The notes: generated by a model from the sequence alone, not told the origin. Positions 16,073-24,433 are shown, numbered from the stretch's first letter. The stretch is 35,603 nucleotides of DNA from CAIPBY01 sp041671305 (GCA_041671305.1 JBAZBX010000006.1:1-35603); one strand, 5' to 3'. Translations and numbers: made by a program.

Positions 16073-17140
16073 TTATTTTCTCAACTTCTTAAGCTGGTCT
16101 TTGAAATAATTGACCCAAGGAATTTTGGTAGGATCTTGACGATTTAATTGGGATAAGTAGAAGCTAAACCAGGAGCCGAACGACAAGGCTTCCAGAGAGG
16201 AGAGTAATTGGCTGGAATTTTCCAGGGTATATTCTACATAACTCATTTGTTTTTTCTTGAGTACTTTTTCTGTGGCCGTATATCTGGCTTTTATGGCGGG
16301 ACTGTATAAATTAGAATTCAAAAGCAGAACCTTTATCCTCTTGATAACTTCTTTGGGTAATTGTAGGCCTTCAAGTAAATGATGGTTTAATTCAGGAATG
16401 GCATTGTAAACGCAAAAAGTTTTGGCGCTCTCATTGATTTGATTGGTGAGGATATGAGCATTGGGCAAGAGAAAATCAGAAGCCACAATTATCGGCACAA
16501 ATCCTTGGAATTTTTTGGCTAAGCTCTTGGCTAGATTCTTGTTGCCGGGCACTGTCGGAGAGAATAGGCCACTTAACACTTCCAAATATTCTACGGAGCG
16601 ATTAATATCACTGTCAGTCACCTTTATCGCCTTGACTGAGCTCAAGGCATACAACACCGCTCCCAACTGCGAACCAACGGCATATCTGGGTTGTTTGGAT
16701 GGATTGAGTTTGTCGTCTAGTTTAAGTAACGGCAATTTATGCTTTTGGGCTAATTGGGATATTTTTCCGCCACCAGTAATGCAGATAATTTTGGCTTTTA
16801 ATTTTAGAGCTTCGTTGAGACAATTAACAATTTCCTCGGTATCGCCGGAATAGCTGGAAATAATTATCAAACTATCTTTGCTGGCAAAAGCCGGCAAATT
16901 ATAGTTTCTTATCAGAATGAAAGGTTTTTTGATCTCATTAGCATAGTTTGCTCTCACCATTTCCGAGGCTAAATTTGATCCGCCCATGCCACAGAAGATA
17001 ATGTCTTTGGTTTTGGCGTAGGTGGCTGAAATTTTGACTGATTTAAGGTCATTCCAGGTTTGCCATAGCTGTCGGGGCATTTCTCGGAGAGAGTCGCCCA
17101 CCATACGTGAATGAGAATCTAATTTTGTTTTGGTATTCAT
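16073..17140 (-). CDS. Bifunctional phosphoglucose/phosphomannose isomerase (SIS family)
   Basis: The product is 355 aa. It has two SIS domains. The first carries IIFCGMGGSNLASEMV and IIISSYSGDTEEIVNCLNEA, the phosphosugar-binding serine loops. The C-terminal half carries the catalytic IPELNHHLLEGLQLP region. The family interconverts glucose-6-phosphate or mannose-6-phosphate with fructose-6-phosphate. It is the usual phosphoglucose isomerase of archaea and many CPR bacteria in place of the classical Pgi. The start at ATG 17140 gives full length; ATG 17104 is an alternative. It links glycolysis to mannose-type sugar-nucleotide supply. Confidence 0.92.
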   Translation of the reverse strand: MNTKTKLDSHSRMVGDSLREMPRQLWQTWNDLKSVKISATYAKTKDIIFCGMGGSNLASEMVRANYANEIKKPFILIRNYNLPAFASKDSLIIISSYSGDTEEIVNCLNEALKLKAKIICITGGGKISQLAQKHKLPLLKLDDKLNPSKQPRYAVGSQLGAVLYALSSVKAIKVTDSDINRSVEYLEVLSGLFSPTVPGNKNLAKSLAKKFQGFVPIIVASDFLLPNAHILTNQINESAKTFCVYNAIPELNHHLLEGLQLPKEVIKRIKVLLLNSNLYSPAIKARYTATEKVLKKKQMSYVEYTLENSSQLLSSLEALSFGSWFSFYLSQLNRQDPTKIPWVNYFKDQLKKLRK

Positions 17141-17301
17141 AATTATAGGTATTATTTATTTTTTAATTGAATAATAATTTCCCCCGTAAATTACTTAACA
17201 GGGTTAACTTAATACATTTTAACAAAAAACAGGCAGAATTCAAAATTTATCTTGAAAAAAATGTTTTTTAGTTATAAAATTGAGACAGTGTGAGTTTTGG
17301 G

Positions 17302-17339
17302 TGTCATTCCCGTGAACCTGCCTGCGCAGGAAGGTGACA
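17302..17339. repeat. REP/MITE-like palindrome, copy 2
   Basis: An imperfect palindrome beginning TGTCATTCCC and ending GGAAGGTGACA around CCTGCCTGCGCAGG. It is related to the element at 14514-14537. Confidence 0.6.
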
Positions 17340-17404
17340 ATCTGTAAAAGAGATAAATATTGGATTAATTATTTAATTTTAAGTTAGAGGGAGTAGTCTA
17401 TTAA

Positions 17405-17448
17405 GAGATTGCCGCGGTCGGCAGATTACTGCCTCCCTCGCAATGACA
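17405..17448. repeat. REP-like element of the GATTGC...GCAATGACA type
   Basis: GAGATTGCCGCGGTCGGC at one end and CCTCCCTCGCAATGACA at the other match a dispersed bacterial palindrome class. The gpmI frame is open back to 17409 only because it runs through this repeat. The gap 17141-17459 holds the two repeats and otherwise AT-rich DNA; I see no clear gpmI promoter in it. Confidence 0.5.
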
Positions 17449-17459
17449 ACACCATTTTT

Positions 17460-18980
17460 ATGAAAAATACAAAACAAGTCATATTAATCGTCCTGGATGG
17501 CTGGGGGCTTAGAGAGGAAAAAGAATATAATGCAATCAGTGAGGCGCAAACGCCTAACTTTGATTTGCTTTGGGGTAATCAACCCCATACTGTTTTGGAC
17601 GCGTCCGGATTAGCAGTAGGTTTGCCAGAAGGAGTAATGGGTAATTCGGAAATTGGCCATGGTACTATCGGTCTGGGTAAGACTATTGACACTGATGTAG
17701 TGAGGATAACTAAGTCTATCAATAATAATGAGTTCGGGCAAAACGAGGAAATAAAAAAATTATTCAAGCATGTTAAAGACAATAATTCATTCTGTCATGT
17801 GTTTGGATTGATTAGTCCAGCCTCAGTCCATAGTCATACAGACCACTTGTATGGATTTTTGCGGGCAGCCAAAGAAGCGAGATTAGAAAAAATTGCCATT
17901 CATGCTTTTACTGATGGCCGTGATACGCCACCGCAGTCAGCTGCGCAATATCTGGAGGAATTAGAGAGTGTAATGGATGATTTGCAATTGGGATTTATTG
18001 CTACTGCCTCTGGCAGATTTTATGGTATGGATCGGGATAATAATTGGGACAGGATAGAAAAGGCGGAAGAAGCTATTTTTGGTGGGCGCGCTGGAAACAT
18101 TATCGCTGGCAAAAAACCATCAGAAGTAATTAAGGAATTATATAAAGATGGCGTGGTTGACGAACATTTGGAGCCGATTGTTTTTCTGGATGAGAACGGA
18201 CAGAGCATAAAAGTAGAGAAAAATGACGGTATTTTTTTCTTTAATTATCGTTCCGACCGTACTAGGCAGTTGTCACAGAGAGTTCTTGATCGAAAAGACG
18301 GGTTGAATTTGTATTTTGTCACTATGACTGATTATGACGAAAAATTACAGCTTAATGTGGCATTCAAGTCAGAAATGATTGAGACAACTTTGTCAGAGCA
18401 GATTTCTCTAGCCGGCTTACATCAAGCCCACATTGCGGAAACAGAAAAGTTTGCTCACGTTACTTTTTTCTTCAATGGCGGACGAGAAAAACCATACGAC
18501 AACGAAGAAGATATCGTGATCGCTTCGCGCAGAGATATCAAGACGCATGACGAGGCGCCCAAGATGATGGCCAAGGAAATAACTGACAAAGTTATTGAAC
18601 AAATTACAAAGGGGACAGATTTTATTTTTGTTAACCTGGCCAATGCGGATATGGTTGGGCATACTGCTAATCGTGAAGCGATAATTGAAGCGGTAGAAGA
18701 GGTTGATTATCAGTTTAATAGAATTGTTGATGCTATGGTTAAGGCAGGCGGTGTTGTTCTTGTAACTGCTGATCATGGCAATGCGGAAATATATTTTGAT
18801 GCTACGACCAATAACCGCCATACGGCGCACACCACTAGTCAAGTACCATTTATTGTTGTCGGTGCTGATTATAAATTACGTGAAGGTGGGTCATTGGCTG
18901 ATATTGCTCCGACCGTTTTGCAATTGCTAGATATTAAGAAACCGGAAGCGATGACCGGAGTTAGCTTAATTAAAAATTAA
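17460..18980 (+). CDS. gpmI: 2,3-bisphosphoglycerate-independent phosphoglycerate mutase
   Basis: The product is 506 aa, typical for iPGM. The alkaline-phosphatase-fold metal and catalytic sites are intact: VLDGWGLRE, the phospho-acceptor Ser63 in GNSEIGH, FTDGRDTPP, NYRSDRTRQLS, NADMVGHTA and TADHGNAE. It interconverts 3- and 2-phosphoglycerate in glycolysis with Mn or Zn ions. ATG 17460 is chosen because the longer frame extends into a repeat. ppa follows after 15 bp, so the two are probably co-transcribed. No SD. Confidence 0.97.
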   Translation: MKNTKQVILIVLDGWGLREEKEYNAISEAQTPNFDLLWGNQPHTVLDASGLAVGLPEGVMGNSEIGHGTIGLGKTIDTDVVRITKSINNNEFGQNEEIKKLFKHVKDNNSFCHVFGLISPASVHSHTDHLYGFLRAAKEARLEKIAIHAFTDGRDTPPQSAAQYLEELESVMDDLQLGFIATASGRFYGMDRDNNWDRIEKAEEAIFGGRAGNIIAGKKPSEVIKELYKDGVVDEHLEPIVFLDENGQSIKVEKNDGIFFFNYRSDRTRQLSQRVLDRKDGLNLYFVTMTDYDEKLQLNVAFKSEMIETTLSEQISLAGLHQAHIAETEKFAHVTFFFNGGREKPYDNEEDIVIASRRDIKTHDEAPKMMAKEITDKVIEQITKGTDFIFVNLANADMVGHTANREAIIEAVEEVDYQFNRIVDAMVKAGGVVLVTADHGNAEIYFDATTNNRHTAHTTSQVPFIVVGADYKLREGGSLADIAPTVLQLLDIKKPEAMTGVSLIKN

Positions 18981-18995
18981 ATTACAAAATAAATT

Positions 18996-19532
18996 ATGGA
19001 ATTCAAAAAAATTACCGCAGGAAAAAAAATTCCTCAAGAAATTAATGTACTTATAGAAATACCCCAGGGATCTTCAGTTAAATATGAATTAAATAAAGAA
19101 GCGGGACTTATGGAAGTTGATAGATTTATTCATTCTGCCAGCGTTTATCCATATAATTATGGTTTTATTCCGCATTCTTTGTCTGAAGATGGCGATCCTT
19201 TGGATGTGCTAGTAATTTCTTCACAGCCGGTGGAGTCGGGCGTTATTATTCGTTCCAGGCCGGTGGGACTGCTTCAGATGGAAGACGAAAAGGGCATTGA
19301 TACCAAAATTATTGCCGTGCCGATTGAAAGTGTTGATCCATTTTTTGTCCATATTCAGGATATTGAAGATATAGACAAAGCCACCAAAGATAGAATCAAG
19401 TTTTTCTTTATGCGATACAAAGAATTGGACAAAAACAGGTGGACAAAAGTGAGAAATTTTGAGAATAAAGAAGCGGCTTTTCTAGAAATAAAAAGGTCTA
19501 TTACTAGATTAAAAAAGGCAAAAAAGAAATAA
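18996..19532 (+). CDS. ppa: Inorganic pyrophosphatase (family I)
   Basis: The product is 178 aa. The family I signature DGDPLDVLV is present, together with VKYELNKEAGLMEVDRF, YPYNYGFIP and KFFFMRYKELDKNRWTKV. The enzyme hydrolyses pyrophosphate in the cytoplasm and pulls biosynthetic reactions forward. It is 15 bp downstream of gpmI and ends with a strong terminator. Its leader is A/T-rich and lacks an SD. Confidence 0.96.
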   Translation: MEFKKITAGKKIPQEINVLIEIPQGSSVKYELNKEAGLMEVDRFIHSASVYPYNYGFIPHSLSEDGDPLDVLVISSQPVESGVIIRSRPVGLLQMEDEKGIDTKIIAVPIESVDPFFVHIQDIEDIDKATKDRIKFFFMRYKELDKNRWTKVRNFENKEAAFLEIKRSITRLKKAKKK

Positions 19533-19550
19533 TTATATCCCGTTTACTAG

Positions 19551-19590
19551 AATAACCCGGCTTTGAGTCGGGTTATTGTTTTATTTTTTG
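19551..19590 (+). terminator. Terminator of gpmI-ppa
   Basis: AATAACCCG / CGGGTTATT with a nine-base loop, then GTTTTATTTTTT. Confidence 0.9.
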
Positions 19591-19592
19591 TG

Positions 19593-19621
19593 TTGACTAA
19601 ATTGATATTTTCTGCTAATAT
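19593..19621 (+). promoter_or_regulatory. Promoter of trigger factor gene
   Basis: TTGACT (19593-19598), a 17-bp spacer and TAATAT (19616-19621). Confidence 0.75.
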
Positions 19622-19669
19622 AACAAAGATTTAGCTAGCAAACTTAATTATAAATTTATTCAAAATAAA

Positions 19670-20962
19670 ATGAAATCAGAAATAAAAAAATTAGAAAAGT
19701 CAGAAATAGAAATCACTATTGAATTATCCGAATTGGAATTGACGCCGTATTTGACCAAGGCGGCGGAGAAGATTTCTACTGAAAATAAAATTGAAGGATT
19801 TCGCCCAGGCAAAGCTCCTTATGAGATTATCAAGCAGAGATTCGGTGAAGGCGCTATCTTAAACGAAGCTGTAGATAATATTATTTCCAAGAGCTACTAT
19901 GAAGTTTTGAAAGAGAATGAAATTATGACCATTGGCGCTCCGGATATCAAAGTAGAGAAGATGGCTCCAGGTAATCCTTTTGTATTCAAAGCCAAGGTGT
20001 CTGTTTTGCCAAAGGTAAAATTAGGAGATTACAAAACTATCAAATTAGAAAAGAAAAAAGTGGAAGTAAAGGAAGATCAGATTGAGAAAGTGATAGAAGA
20101 GATTACTAAGCTCAGAGCCACTGAGAAATTAGTAGAACGCGAAGCCAAGAAAGGTGATAGGCTAGAAATTGATTTTGATGTTTTCTTGGATAAAGTACCA
20201 GTTGATAATGGCAAGCAGACCAAATATCCCATTACTATCGGCGAAGGAAGATTCATTCCTGGTTTTGAAGAGCAAATTACAGGCATGAAGGCCGGGGAAG
20301 TCAAAGAATTTGAATTAAAATTTCCAGACAAATATTATGAGAAAAATTTGGCTGGCAAAAATTGTGAATTCAAAGTGACTTGCAAAGGCGTGTATGAAGT
20401 TGAGATGCCAAAATTGGATGATGAATTTGCCAAGATGGTTTCCGGAGGAAAATTTGCTACTGTCAAAGAGATGAAAGACGGAATTAGGCAGAATATTGAG
20501 GAAGAGGAAAGAATTAAGAAAGACCAGATACTTGAAATTGAAATGTTGGATAAAATTGTAGAGATTTCTGAATTTGAGGAATTGCCAGAAGTGCTTTTGC
20601 ATAGCGAGAAGCACCGCATGCTTCATGAGTTGGAAGATAGTGTGACTAATCAAGGTTTCAAGTTTGAAGATTATCTTGCGAGTATCAAGAAAACGACTGA
20701 GGAATTGGAAGATGAATTCACTCCTCAAGCCGAGAAGAGAGTCAAGACTTCAATTATTGCTAGAGAGATTTATCAAGAGCAGAAAATTGAGGTGACTGAT
20801 GATGAAGTTTCTCTAGAGATTGAAAAATTGCTCGCTGCTTATCAGAATAATCCGGAAGCTCAAAAACAGCTAGAGTCAGAAACATACAAAGATTATTTGA
20901 GGAATATGATCGGCAACAAGAAAGTAATTGAATATCTCAAAGGAATAATCGTAGGAGAATAA
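19670..20962 (+). CDS. tig: Trigger factor (ribosome-associated chaperone, PPIase)
   Basis: The product is 430 aa. The N-terminal ribosome-binding domain ends in GFRPGKAPYEIIKQRFG, matching the conserved GFRPGK(A/V)P signature. The FKBP-type PPIase domain (about 160-245) includes GRFIPGFEEQITGMKAGEVK. The long C-terminal helical chaperone domain follows (to 430). It binds nascent chains at the exit tunnel. It is monocistronic, with its own promoter and terminator and no SD. Confidence 0.96.
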   Translation: MKSEIKKLEKSEIEITIELSELELTPYLTKAAEKISTENKIEGFRPGKAPYEIIKQRFGEGAILNEAVDNIISKSYYEVLKENEIMTIGAPDIKVEKMAPGNPFVFKAKVSVLPKVKLGDYKTIKLEKKKVEVKEDQIEKVIEEITKLRATEKLVEREAKKGDRLEIDFDVFLDKVPVDNGKQTKYPITIGEGRFIPGFEEQITGMKAGEVKEFELKFPDKYYEKNLAGKNCEFKVTCKGVYEVEMPKLDDEFAKMVSGGKFATVKEMKDGIRQNIEEEERIKKDQILEIEMLDKIVEISEFEELPEVLLHSEKHRMLHELEDSVTNQGFKFEDYLASIKKTTEELEDEFTPQAEKRVKTSIIAREIYQEQKIEVTDDEVSLEIEKLLAAYQNNPEAQKQLESETYKDYLRNMIGNKKVIEYLKGIIVGE

Positions 20963-20966
20963 ATAT

Positions 20967-20998
20967 AAAAATCCCGCTTGCCAGAGCGGGGTTTTTGG
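20967..20998 (+). terminator. Terminator of tig
   Basis: AAAATCCCGCT / AGAGCGGGGTTTTT hairpin with T tail directly after the stop. Confidence 0.88.
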
Positions 20999-21027
20999 TT
21001 GATTTATAATTTTAAATATCTTATTAT
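20999..21027 (+). promoter_or_regulatory. Promoter of galE
   Basis: TTGATT (20999-21004), a 17-bp spacer and TATTAT (21022-21027). Confidence 0.65.
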
Positions 21028-21055
21028 AATAATAACTTAAATACTAATTAAAAAT

Positions 21056-22027
21056 ATGGATAAAAAAATTTTAGTGCTTGGCGGCGCAGGGTACATCGGT
21101 AGCCACGTTTGTAAAACATTACTCAAAGCAGGATATTCACCTATTGCTTTTGATAATTTGGATACCGGACTCAAAGAAAATATCGTGGCCGGAGTAGAGT
21201 TTGTAGAAGGTGATATTTTGAACATGGATCAGCTGGTCAAGGCGATGGAGGGAGCCCAAGGCGTGATTTATATGGCAGCTCACAAGGCGGTTGAAGAATC
21301 CATGTTTAATCCCGAGAAGTATGCCACCAACAATATTTGCGGAGCGATAAACGTCCTCAATGCCATGTGTCAGGCCGGAGTGAAGAGAATAATTTTTTCA
21401 TCAAGTTCATCAATTTATGGCGAGCCGAAATATGTGCCGATTGATGAAGATCATCCTAAGTCGCCCATGAATTTCTATGGCTTTACTAAGCTGGAAATGG
21501 AAAATTTGCTTAAGTGGTACGATCAGCTCAAGGGAATAAAGTTTGCGGCGCTTAGATATTTCAACGCGGTCGGCTATGATCCTGATGGAGAAATTCGAGG
21601 TTTGGAGCGCAAGCCACAAAATCTATTGCCTGTTTTGATGGAAGCGGCCATAGGTAAAAGAGCTTATGTTGATGTTTATGGCAATGACTATGATACTTCC
21701 GATGGCAGTTGCATCAGGGATTATGTCCATGTCACGGATTTGGCCTCAGCTCATTTGAAGGCTTTGGAAAAATTAATCGGTGGCGCAGAAAGCATGGCTT
21801 TGAATTTGGGCACTTCGTTGGGAATAAGCGTTTTGGAAATGATTGAGGGCGTGAAAAAGATTACCGGAAAGGATTTTGAAGTGAGAATGGCGCCACGAAG
21901 AGCCGGAGATCCGGCGCAGTTAATTGCCAGTTGTGAGAAAGCCAAAGAAATTTTGGGCTGGTCGGCTGAGCATAGCGATTTGGAAACTATTGTGCAGACG
22001 ACTTGGAATGCTTATTCGGGTAAATAG
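21056..22027 (+). CDS. galE: UDP-glucose 4-epimerase (extended SDR)
   Basis: The product is 323 aa. It has the NAD-binding motif GGAGYIGS, the catalytic FSSSSSIYGEPKYVPIDE, the YxxxK pair Tyr141/Lys145 (in NFYGFTKLEME), LRYFNAVGYDPDG and IRDYVHVTDLA. These are standard GalE features; the product would supply UDP-galactose, or UDP-GalNAc depending on specificity, for surface glycans. It is monocistronic, with a promoter upstream and a shared bidirectional terminator downstream. Confidence 0.92.
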   Translation: MDKKILVLGGAGYIGSHVCKTLLKAGYSPIAFDNLDTGLKENIVAGVEFVEGDILNMDQLVKAMEGAQGVIYMAAHKAVEESMFNPEKYATNNICGAINVLNAMCQAGVKRIIFSSSSSIYGEPKYVPIDEDHPKSPMNFYGFTKLEMENLLKWYDQLKGIKFAALRYFNAVGYDPDGEIRGLERKPQNLLPVLMEAAIGKRAYVDVYGNDYDTSDGSCIRDYVHVTDLASAHLKALEKLIGGAESMALNLGTSLGISVLEMIEGVKKITGKDFEVRMAPRRAGDPAQLIASCEKAKEILGWSAEHSDLETIVQTTWNAYSGK

Positions 22028-22041
22028 CGAAATATAAAATT

Positions 22042-22069
22042 AAAAAACTAGCCATAGGGCTGGTTTTTT
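22042..22069. terminator. Bidirectional terminator between galE and the APH-type kinase
   Basis: AAAAAACTAGCC / GGCTGGTTTTTT is a 12-bp stem that gives a T tail on either strand. Confidence 0.85.
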
Positions 22070-22090
22070 AATACTAGACTAAAACAAAAT

Positions 22091-23020
22091 CTAGCTTATT
22101 AGCAATTCCATCAGGTGTTCTTCATTTTTACTGACAAGTTCTAGTTTTGTCAGGACAGAATTTTCTATAGATTTAAGCTCCTTGATATTTTTGCTTTTAT
22201 TAGAGATTAAATTATTAACCTCAATTGCAAGGTTAAGATTTCTTATTTTTATGAAAGGTATGATAGCCTTCATCTCGCCCTTGGTTAATGGGAAAAGGGA
22301 ATAATATTCTTTGATGAAGATAGAAAGTGCTTTCCAATCAATCCCGTATGTTTTTGTGATGAATATATGAGTAATTAAGATGGATAAATCCCATACTAAA
22401 TAATCATAATGAGCATCTCCAAAATCAATAATGGCCTCAATTTTGTTTCTGTTTTTGGATACTAATATATTTTGTCTTGTAAGGTCAGCGTGGATTAATC
22501 CCGTTCTGAGTTTGGATGTATTAAGAGTTTCAAGCTCTTTTTTTATTTCTTTACTTTTTTGGATAATCTTTGTATTTGAAATATTTGTTGATGATTTAAT
22601 TTTACATCCATGATATTTTTTTCCTGGTATTTTAATATTTCTCGGCATTAATGAGTGCATCTTCGCTAAGACTTTGGCTAGATTTTTGGAAAAAACCGGG
22701 CTAATATTATTCCATCTTATCGGATCACCATCACAAAAATTAAATAAAATTCCACGAAGATCCCCGATGGCAGTTATCAGTTGATTATTAGAATTTTTAA
22801 TTATTTTTGCCGTAGGAATTCCCTCATCATATAGGTAGTCGCTGAATTGTGCCTCAGTTTCAACATTAGATTTTTTATCGTAAATTTTTAATACGTATTT
22901 TTTATTTTTATGGACTACAACCAGGACAAAACTACTTAAGCCACTTTCAATTAATTTTGACTTTGCGTCTGCTAATCCGTAGTAATTTAGGAAGGAAGAT
23001 AGGGTATTCTTATTGATCAT
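22091..23020 (-). CDS. APH-family phosphotransferase
   Basis: The product is 309 aa, an aminoglycoside-phosphotransferase/homoserine-kinase-II-type kinase fold. The nucleotide-binding Lys lies in KKYVLKIYDK. The catalytic loop GLIHADLTRQNILV gives HxDxxxxN, and the metal motif is IIDFGDAHYDYLVWDLS. Substrates in this family range from aminoglycosides to choline, homoserine and sugars, and the sequence alone does not decide; a small metabolite or sugar is my inference. The gene is AT-rich like the backbone and lacks an SD. Confidence 0.88.
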   Translation of the reverse strand: MINKNTLSSFLNYYGLADAKSKLIESGLSSFVLVVVHKNKKYVLKIYDKKSNVETEAQFSDYLYDEGIPTAKIIKNSNNQLITAIGDLRGILFNFCDGDPIRWNNISPVFSKNLAKVLAKMHSLMPRNIKIPGKKYHGCKIKSSTNISNTKIIQKSKEIKKELETLNTSKLRTGLIHADLTRQNILVSKNRNKIEAIIDFGDAHYDYLVWDLSILITHIFITKTYGIDWKALSIFIKEYYSLFPLTKGEMKAIIPFIKIRNLNLAIEVNNLISNKSKNIKELKSIENSVLTKLELVSKNEEHLMELLIS

Positions 23021-23044
23021 ATTTATTAATTTTTTTATTTATTA

Positions 23045-23075
23045 ATTATAACATGGTTTAATGGGGTTTTGACAA
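23045..23075 (-). promoter_or_regulatory. Promoter of the APH-type kinase, sharing its -35 with the sRNA promoter
   Basis: On the minus strand, TATAAT (complement of 23045-23050) lies 19 bp from TTGTCA (complement of 23070-23075). The same bases form the TTGACA of the divergent sRNA promoter, so the two may compete for RNA polymerase. Confidence 0.5.
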
Positions 23076-23097
23076 TATAAAAATAAGAGGTTATATT
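23069..23097 (+). promoter_or_regulatory. Promoter of the candidate small RNA
   Basis: TTGACA (23069-23074), a 17-bp spacer and TATATT (23092-23097). Transcription should begin about 23104. Confidence 0.8.
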
Positions 23098-23103
23098 AAT
23101 TAC

Positions 23104-23260
23104 AGGGAGGGATATTAGCTCAGTCTAAAAATGATCCTATCGGATCACATAACAGCGCAAATCGCGCAAAAATACACACGGGAAGTGTGCATTATAAGGC
23201 TTTTATAAAACATGGTGTCGCTATTCTAGCCAAATATTGCAAGTCCCGTGTTTTCTTTTT
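23104..23260 (+). ncRNA. Candidate structured small RNA, about 157 nt
   Basis: The segment starts seven bases after a consensus promoter and ends in AGTCCCGTGTTTTCTTTTT. It contains no usable ORF with an SD. Predicted stems are TGATCC-tatc-GGATCA (23132-23147), GCGC-aaatc-GCGC (23155-23167), CACAC-gggaa-GTGTG (23175-23189) and GGCT/AGCC (23198-23231). A long-range stem ACACGGGA (23176-23183) with TCCCGTGT (23244-23251) leads into the T run. The third hairpin and the long-range stem use the same bases, so they are mutually exclusive, as in a switch. The 5' stretch GATATTAGCTCAG faintly recalls a tRNA D-arm, but no tRNA fold forms. I cannot assign it to 6S, tmRNA, SRP or RNase P RNA. It lies between an APH-type kinase gene (minus) and the RmlB-like gene, which has its own promoter. 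Confidence 0.6.
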
Positions 23261-23264
23261 GGAT
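23242..23264 (+). repeat. Boundary repeat copy 1 (before the RmlB-like gene)
   Basis: AGTCCCGTGTTTTCTTTT plus T plus GGAT. The first 18 bases recur exactly at 26739-26756, followed by the same GGAT. Each copy lies shortly upstream of an SD-led gene's promoter. Confidence 0.75.
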
Positions 23265-23283
23265 TTATTTTGGCAAAAAAGAC

Positions 23284-23312
23284 TTGACATAATAGTTTAA
23301 TTATAATATAAT
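23284..23312 (+). promoter_or_regulatory. Consensus promoter of the RmlB-like gene
   Basis: A perfect TTGACA (23284-23289), a 17-bp spacer and a perfect TATAAT (23307-23312). The SD GGAGGAG lies at 23359-23365. Confidence 0.88.
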
Positions 23313-23373
23313 TATTTGATTCAAGATTATGGTAAGTCAACTGAGCTCTTTAACCAATGGAGGAGACAATACG

Positions 23374-24402
23374 ATGAAACTGTTAGTGACAGGGGGGGCG
23401 GGATTTATCGGCTCCCATTTCGTCCGCTATTGGCTGACGAATCACCCCCAAGATTCAGTGGTTAACTTCGATTTGTTAACCTACGCTGGTAATCAGCAGA
23501 ATCTGAGCGATGTGGTTGAGCGATTTGGTAGTCGATATGCGTTCGTTCAAGGCGATATCGCCGATATTTCTTCGGTGGAATCGGCTTTTACCGAGCATAA
23601 GCCCGACACCGTGGTCAATTTCGCCGCCGAGTCTCACAATAGCTGGGCCATAATCGATCCCGGCCGGTTCTTTAGAACCAACGTACTGGGAACGCAGACT
23701 TTGCTCGAAGTCGCACGCCGGAAAGGGATTGGGCGGTTTCAACACGTCTCCACGTGCGAAGTCTATGGTGACTTGCCGCTGGATTCAGGCGAAGCCTTTA
23801 CCGAACAATCGCCCTGCCAACCGAGAACCCCATACAACGCATCAAAAGCCGGTGCTGATCTTGCGGTACAGGCCTATTACCACACGTTCAATGTGCCGAC
23901 GGTCATCTCGCGTTGTTCAAACAACTACGGGACATTCCAGTTCCCTGAGAAAGTCATCCCCCTGTTCACAACCAGGGCTCTGGATGGCTCGCCCCTACCG
24001 TTGTATGAACACAGTCAGAATAGGCGCGAATGGGTTCATGTATTGGATCACTGTCACGCGATTGAGTTGATGATTCAGCGAGGAAAGCCCGGCGAGGTGT
24101 ACAACGTGGGAACTGGCGTGGAGAAAACAGTCGAAGAGATAGCCGACTCTATCCTTGATGTCCTGAATCTGCCCAAGAGCATGAAAACGTACGTGCCCGA
24201 CAGACCCGGCCATGACAGGCGGTATCTGCTTGATAGTTCCAAGGCTCGCACGGAACTCGGATGGGAGCCTTTGGTGGACTTCACCAATGCAATGTACGAT
24301 ACCGTCCAATGGTACGTCTTGAACAGGCCATGGTGGCAAGCGCTCAAAGAACGCGATGCTGTACAGGAAGGTAGCTGGCCCAACCAGAAAGTTGATCGGT
24401 AG
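23374..24402 (+). CDS. RmlB-like dTDP-glucose 4,6-dehydratase (STCEVYG subfamily)
   Basis: The product is 342 aa, an extended SDR. It has the NAD motif VTGGAGFIGSH, Tyr154/Lys158 in TPYNASKAGAD, SNNYGTFQFPEKVIPLF, REWVHVLDHC and DRPGHDRRYLLD, which are strong RmlB features. The enzyme class converts dTDP-glucose to dTDP-4-keto-6-deoxyglucose for deoxysugars. The canonical catalytic STDEVYG is STCEVYG here (Thr127-Cys128-Glu129), so the usual general-acid Asp is Cys. The usual SHVDRSI is SHNSWAI. I recall a similar STCEVYG subfamily in other bacteria, so this is probably a divergent but real enzyme. The start at 23374 is fixed by the GGAGGAG SD; GC is far above the neighbours, so recent transfer is likely. 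No rmlA, rmlC or rmlD is in the window. Confidence 0.88.
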   Translation: MKLLVTGGAGFIGSHFVRYWLTNHPQDSVVNFDLLTYAGNQQNLSDVVERFGSRYAFVQGDIADISSVESAFTEHKPDTVVNFAAESHNSWAIIDPGRFFRTNVLGTQTLLEVARRKGIGRFQHVSTCEVYGDLPLDSGEAFTEQSPCQPRTPYNASKAGADLAVQAYYHTFNVPTVISRCSNNYGTFQFPEKVIPLFTTRALDGSPLPLYEHSQNRREWVHVLDHCHAIELMIQRGKPGEVYNVGTGVEKTVEEIADSILDVLNLPKSMKTYVPDRPGHDRRYLLDSSKARTELGWEPLVDFTNAMYDTVQWYVLNRPWWQALKERDAVQEGSWPNQKVDR

Positions 24403-24433
24403 TTTGGATAGTAGCTTCAGTTACTGTTATTAT

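Noticed and set aside
17409..17459. N-terminal extension of the phosphoglycerate mutase
   Set aside because: The extension is translated from a REP-like repeat; iPGM homology begins at ATG 17460.
23104..23175. tRNA-like 5' segment (GATATTAGCTCAG)
   Set aside because: No acceptor stem, anticodon arm or T-arm can be formed, so no tRNA or tRNA fragment is claimed.
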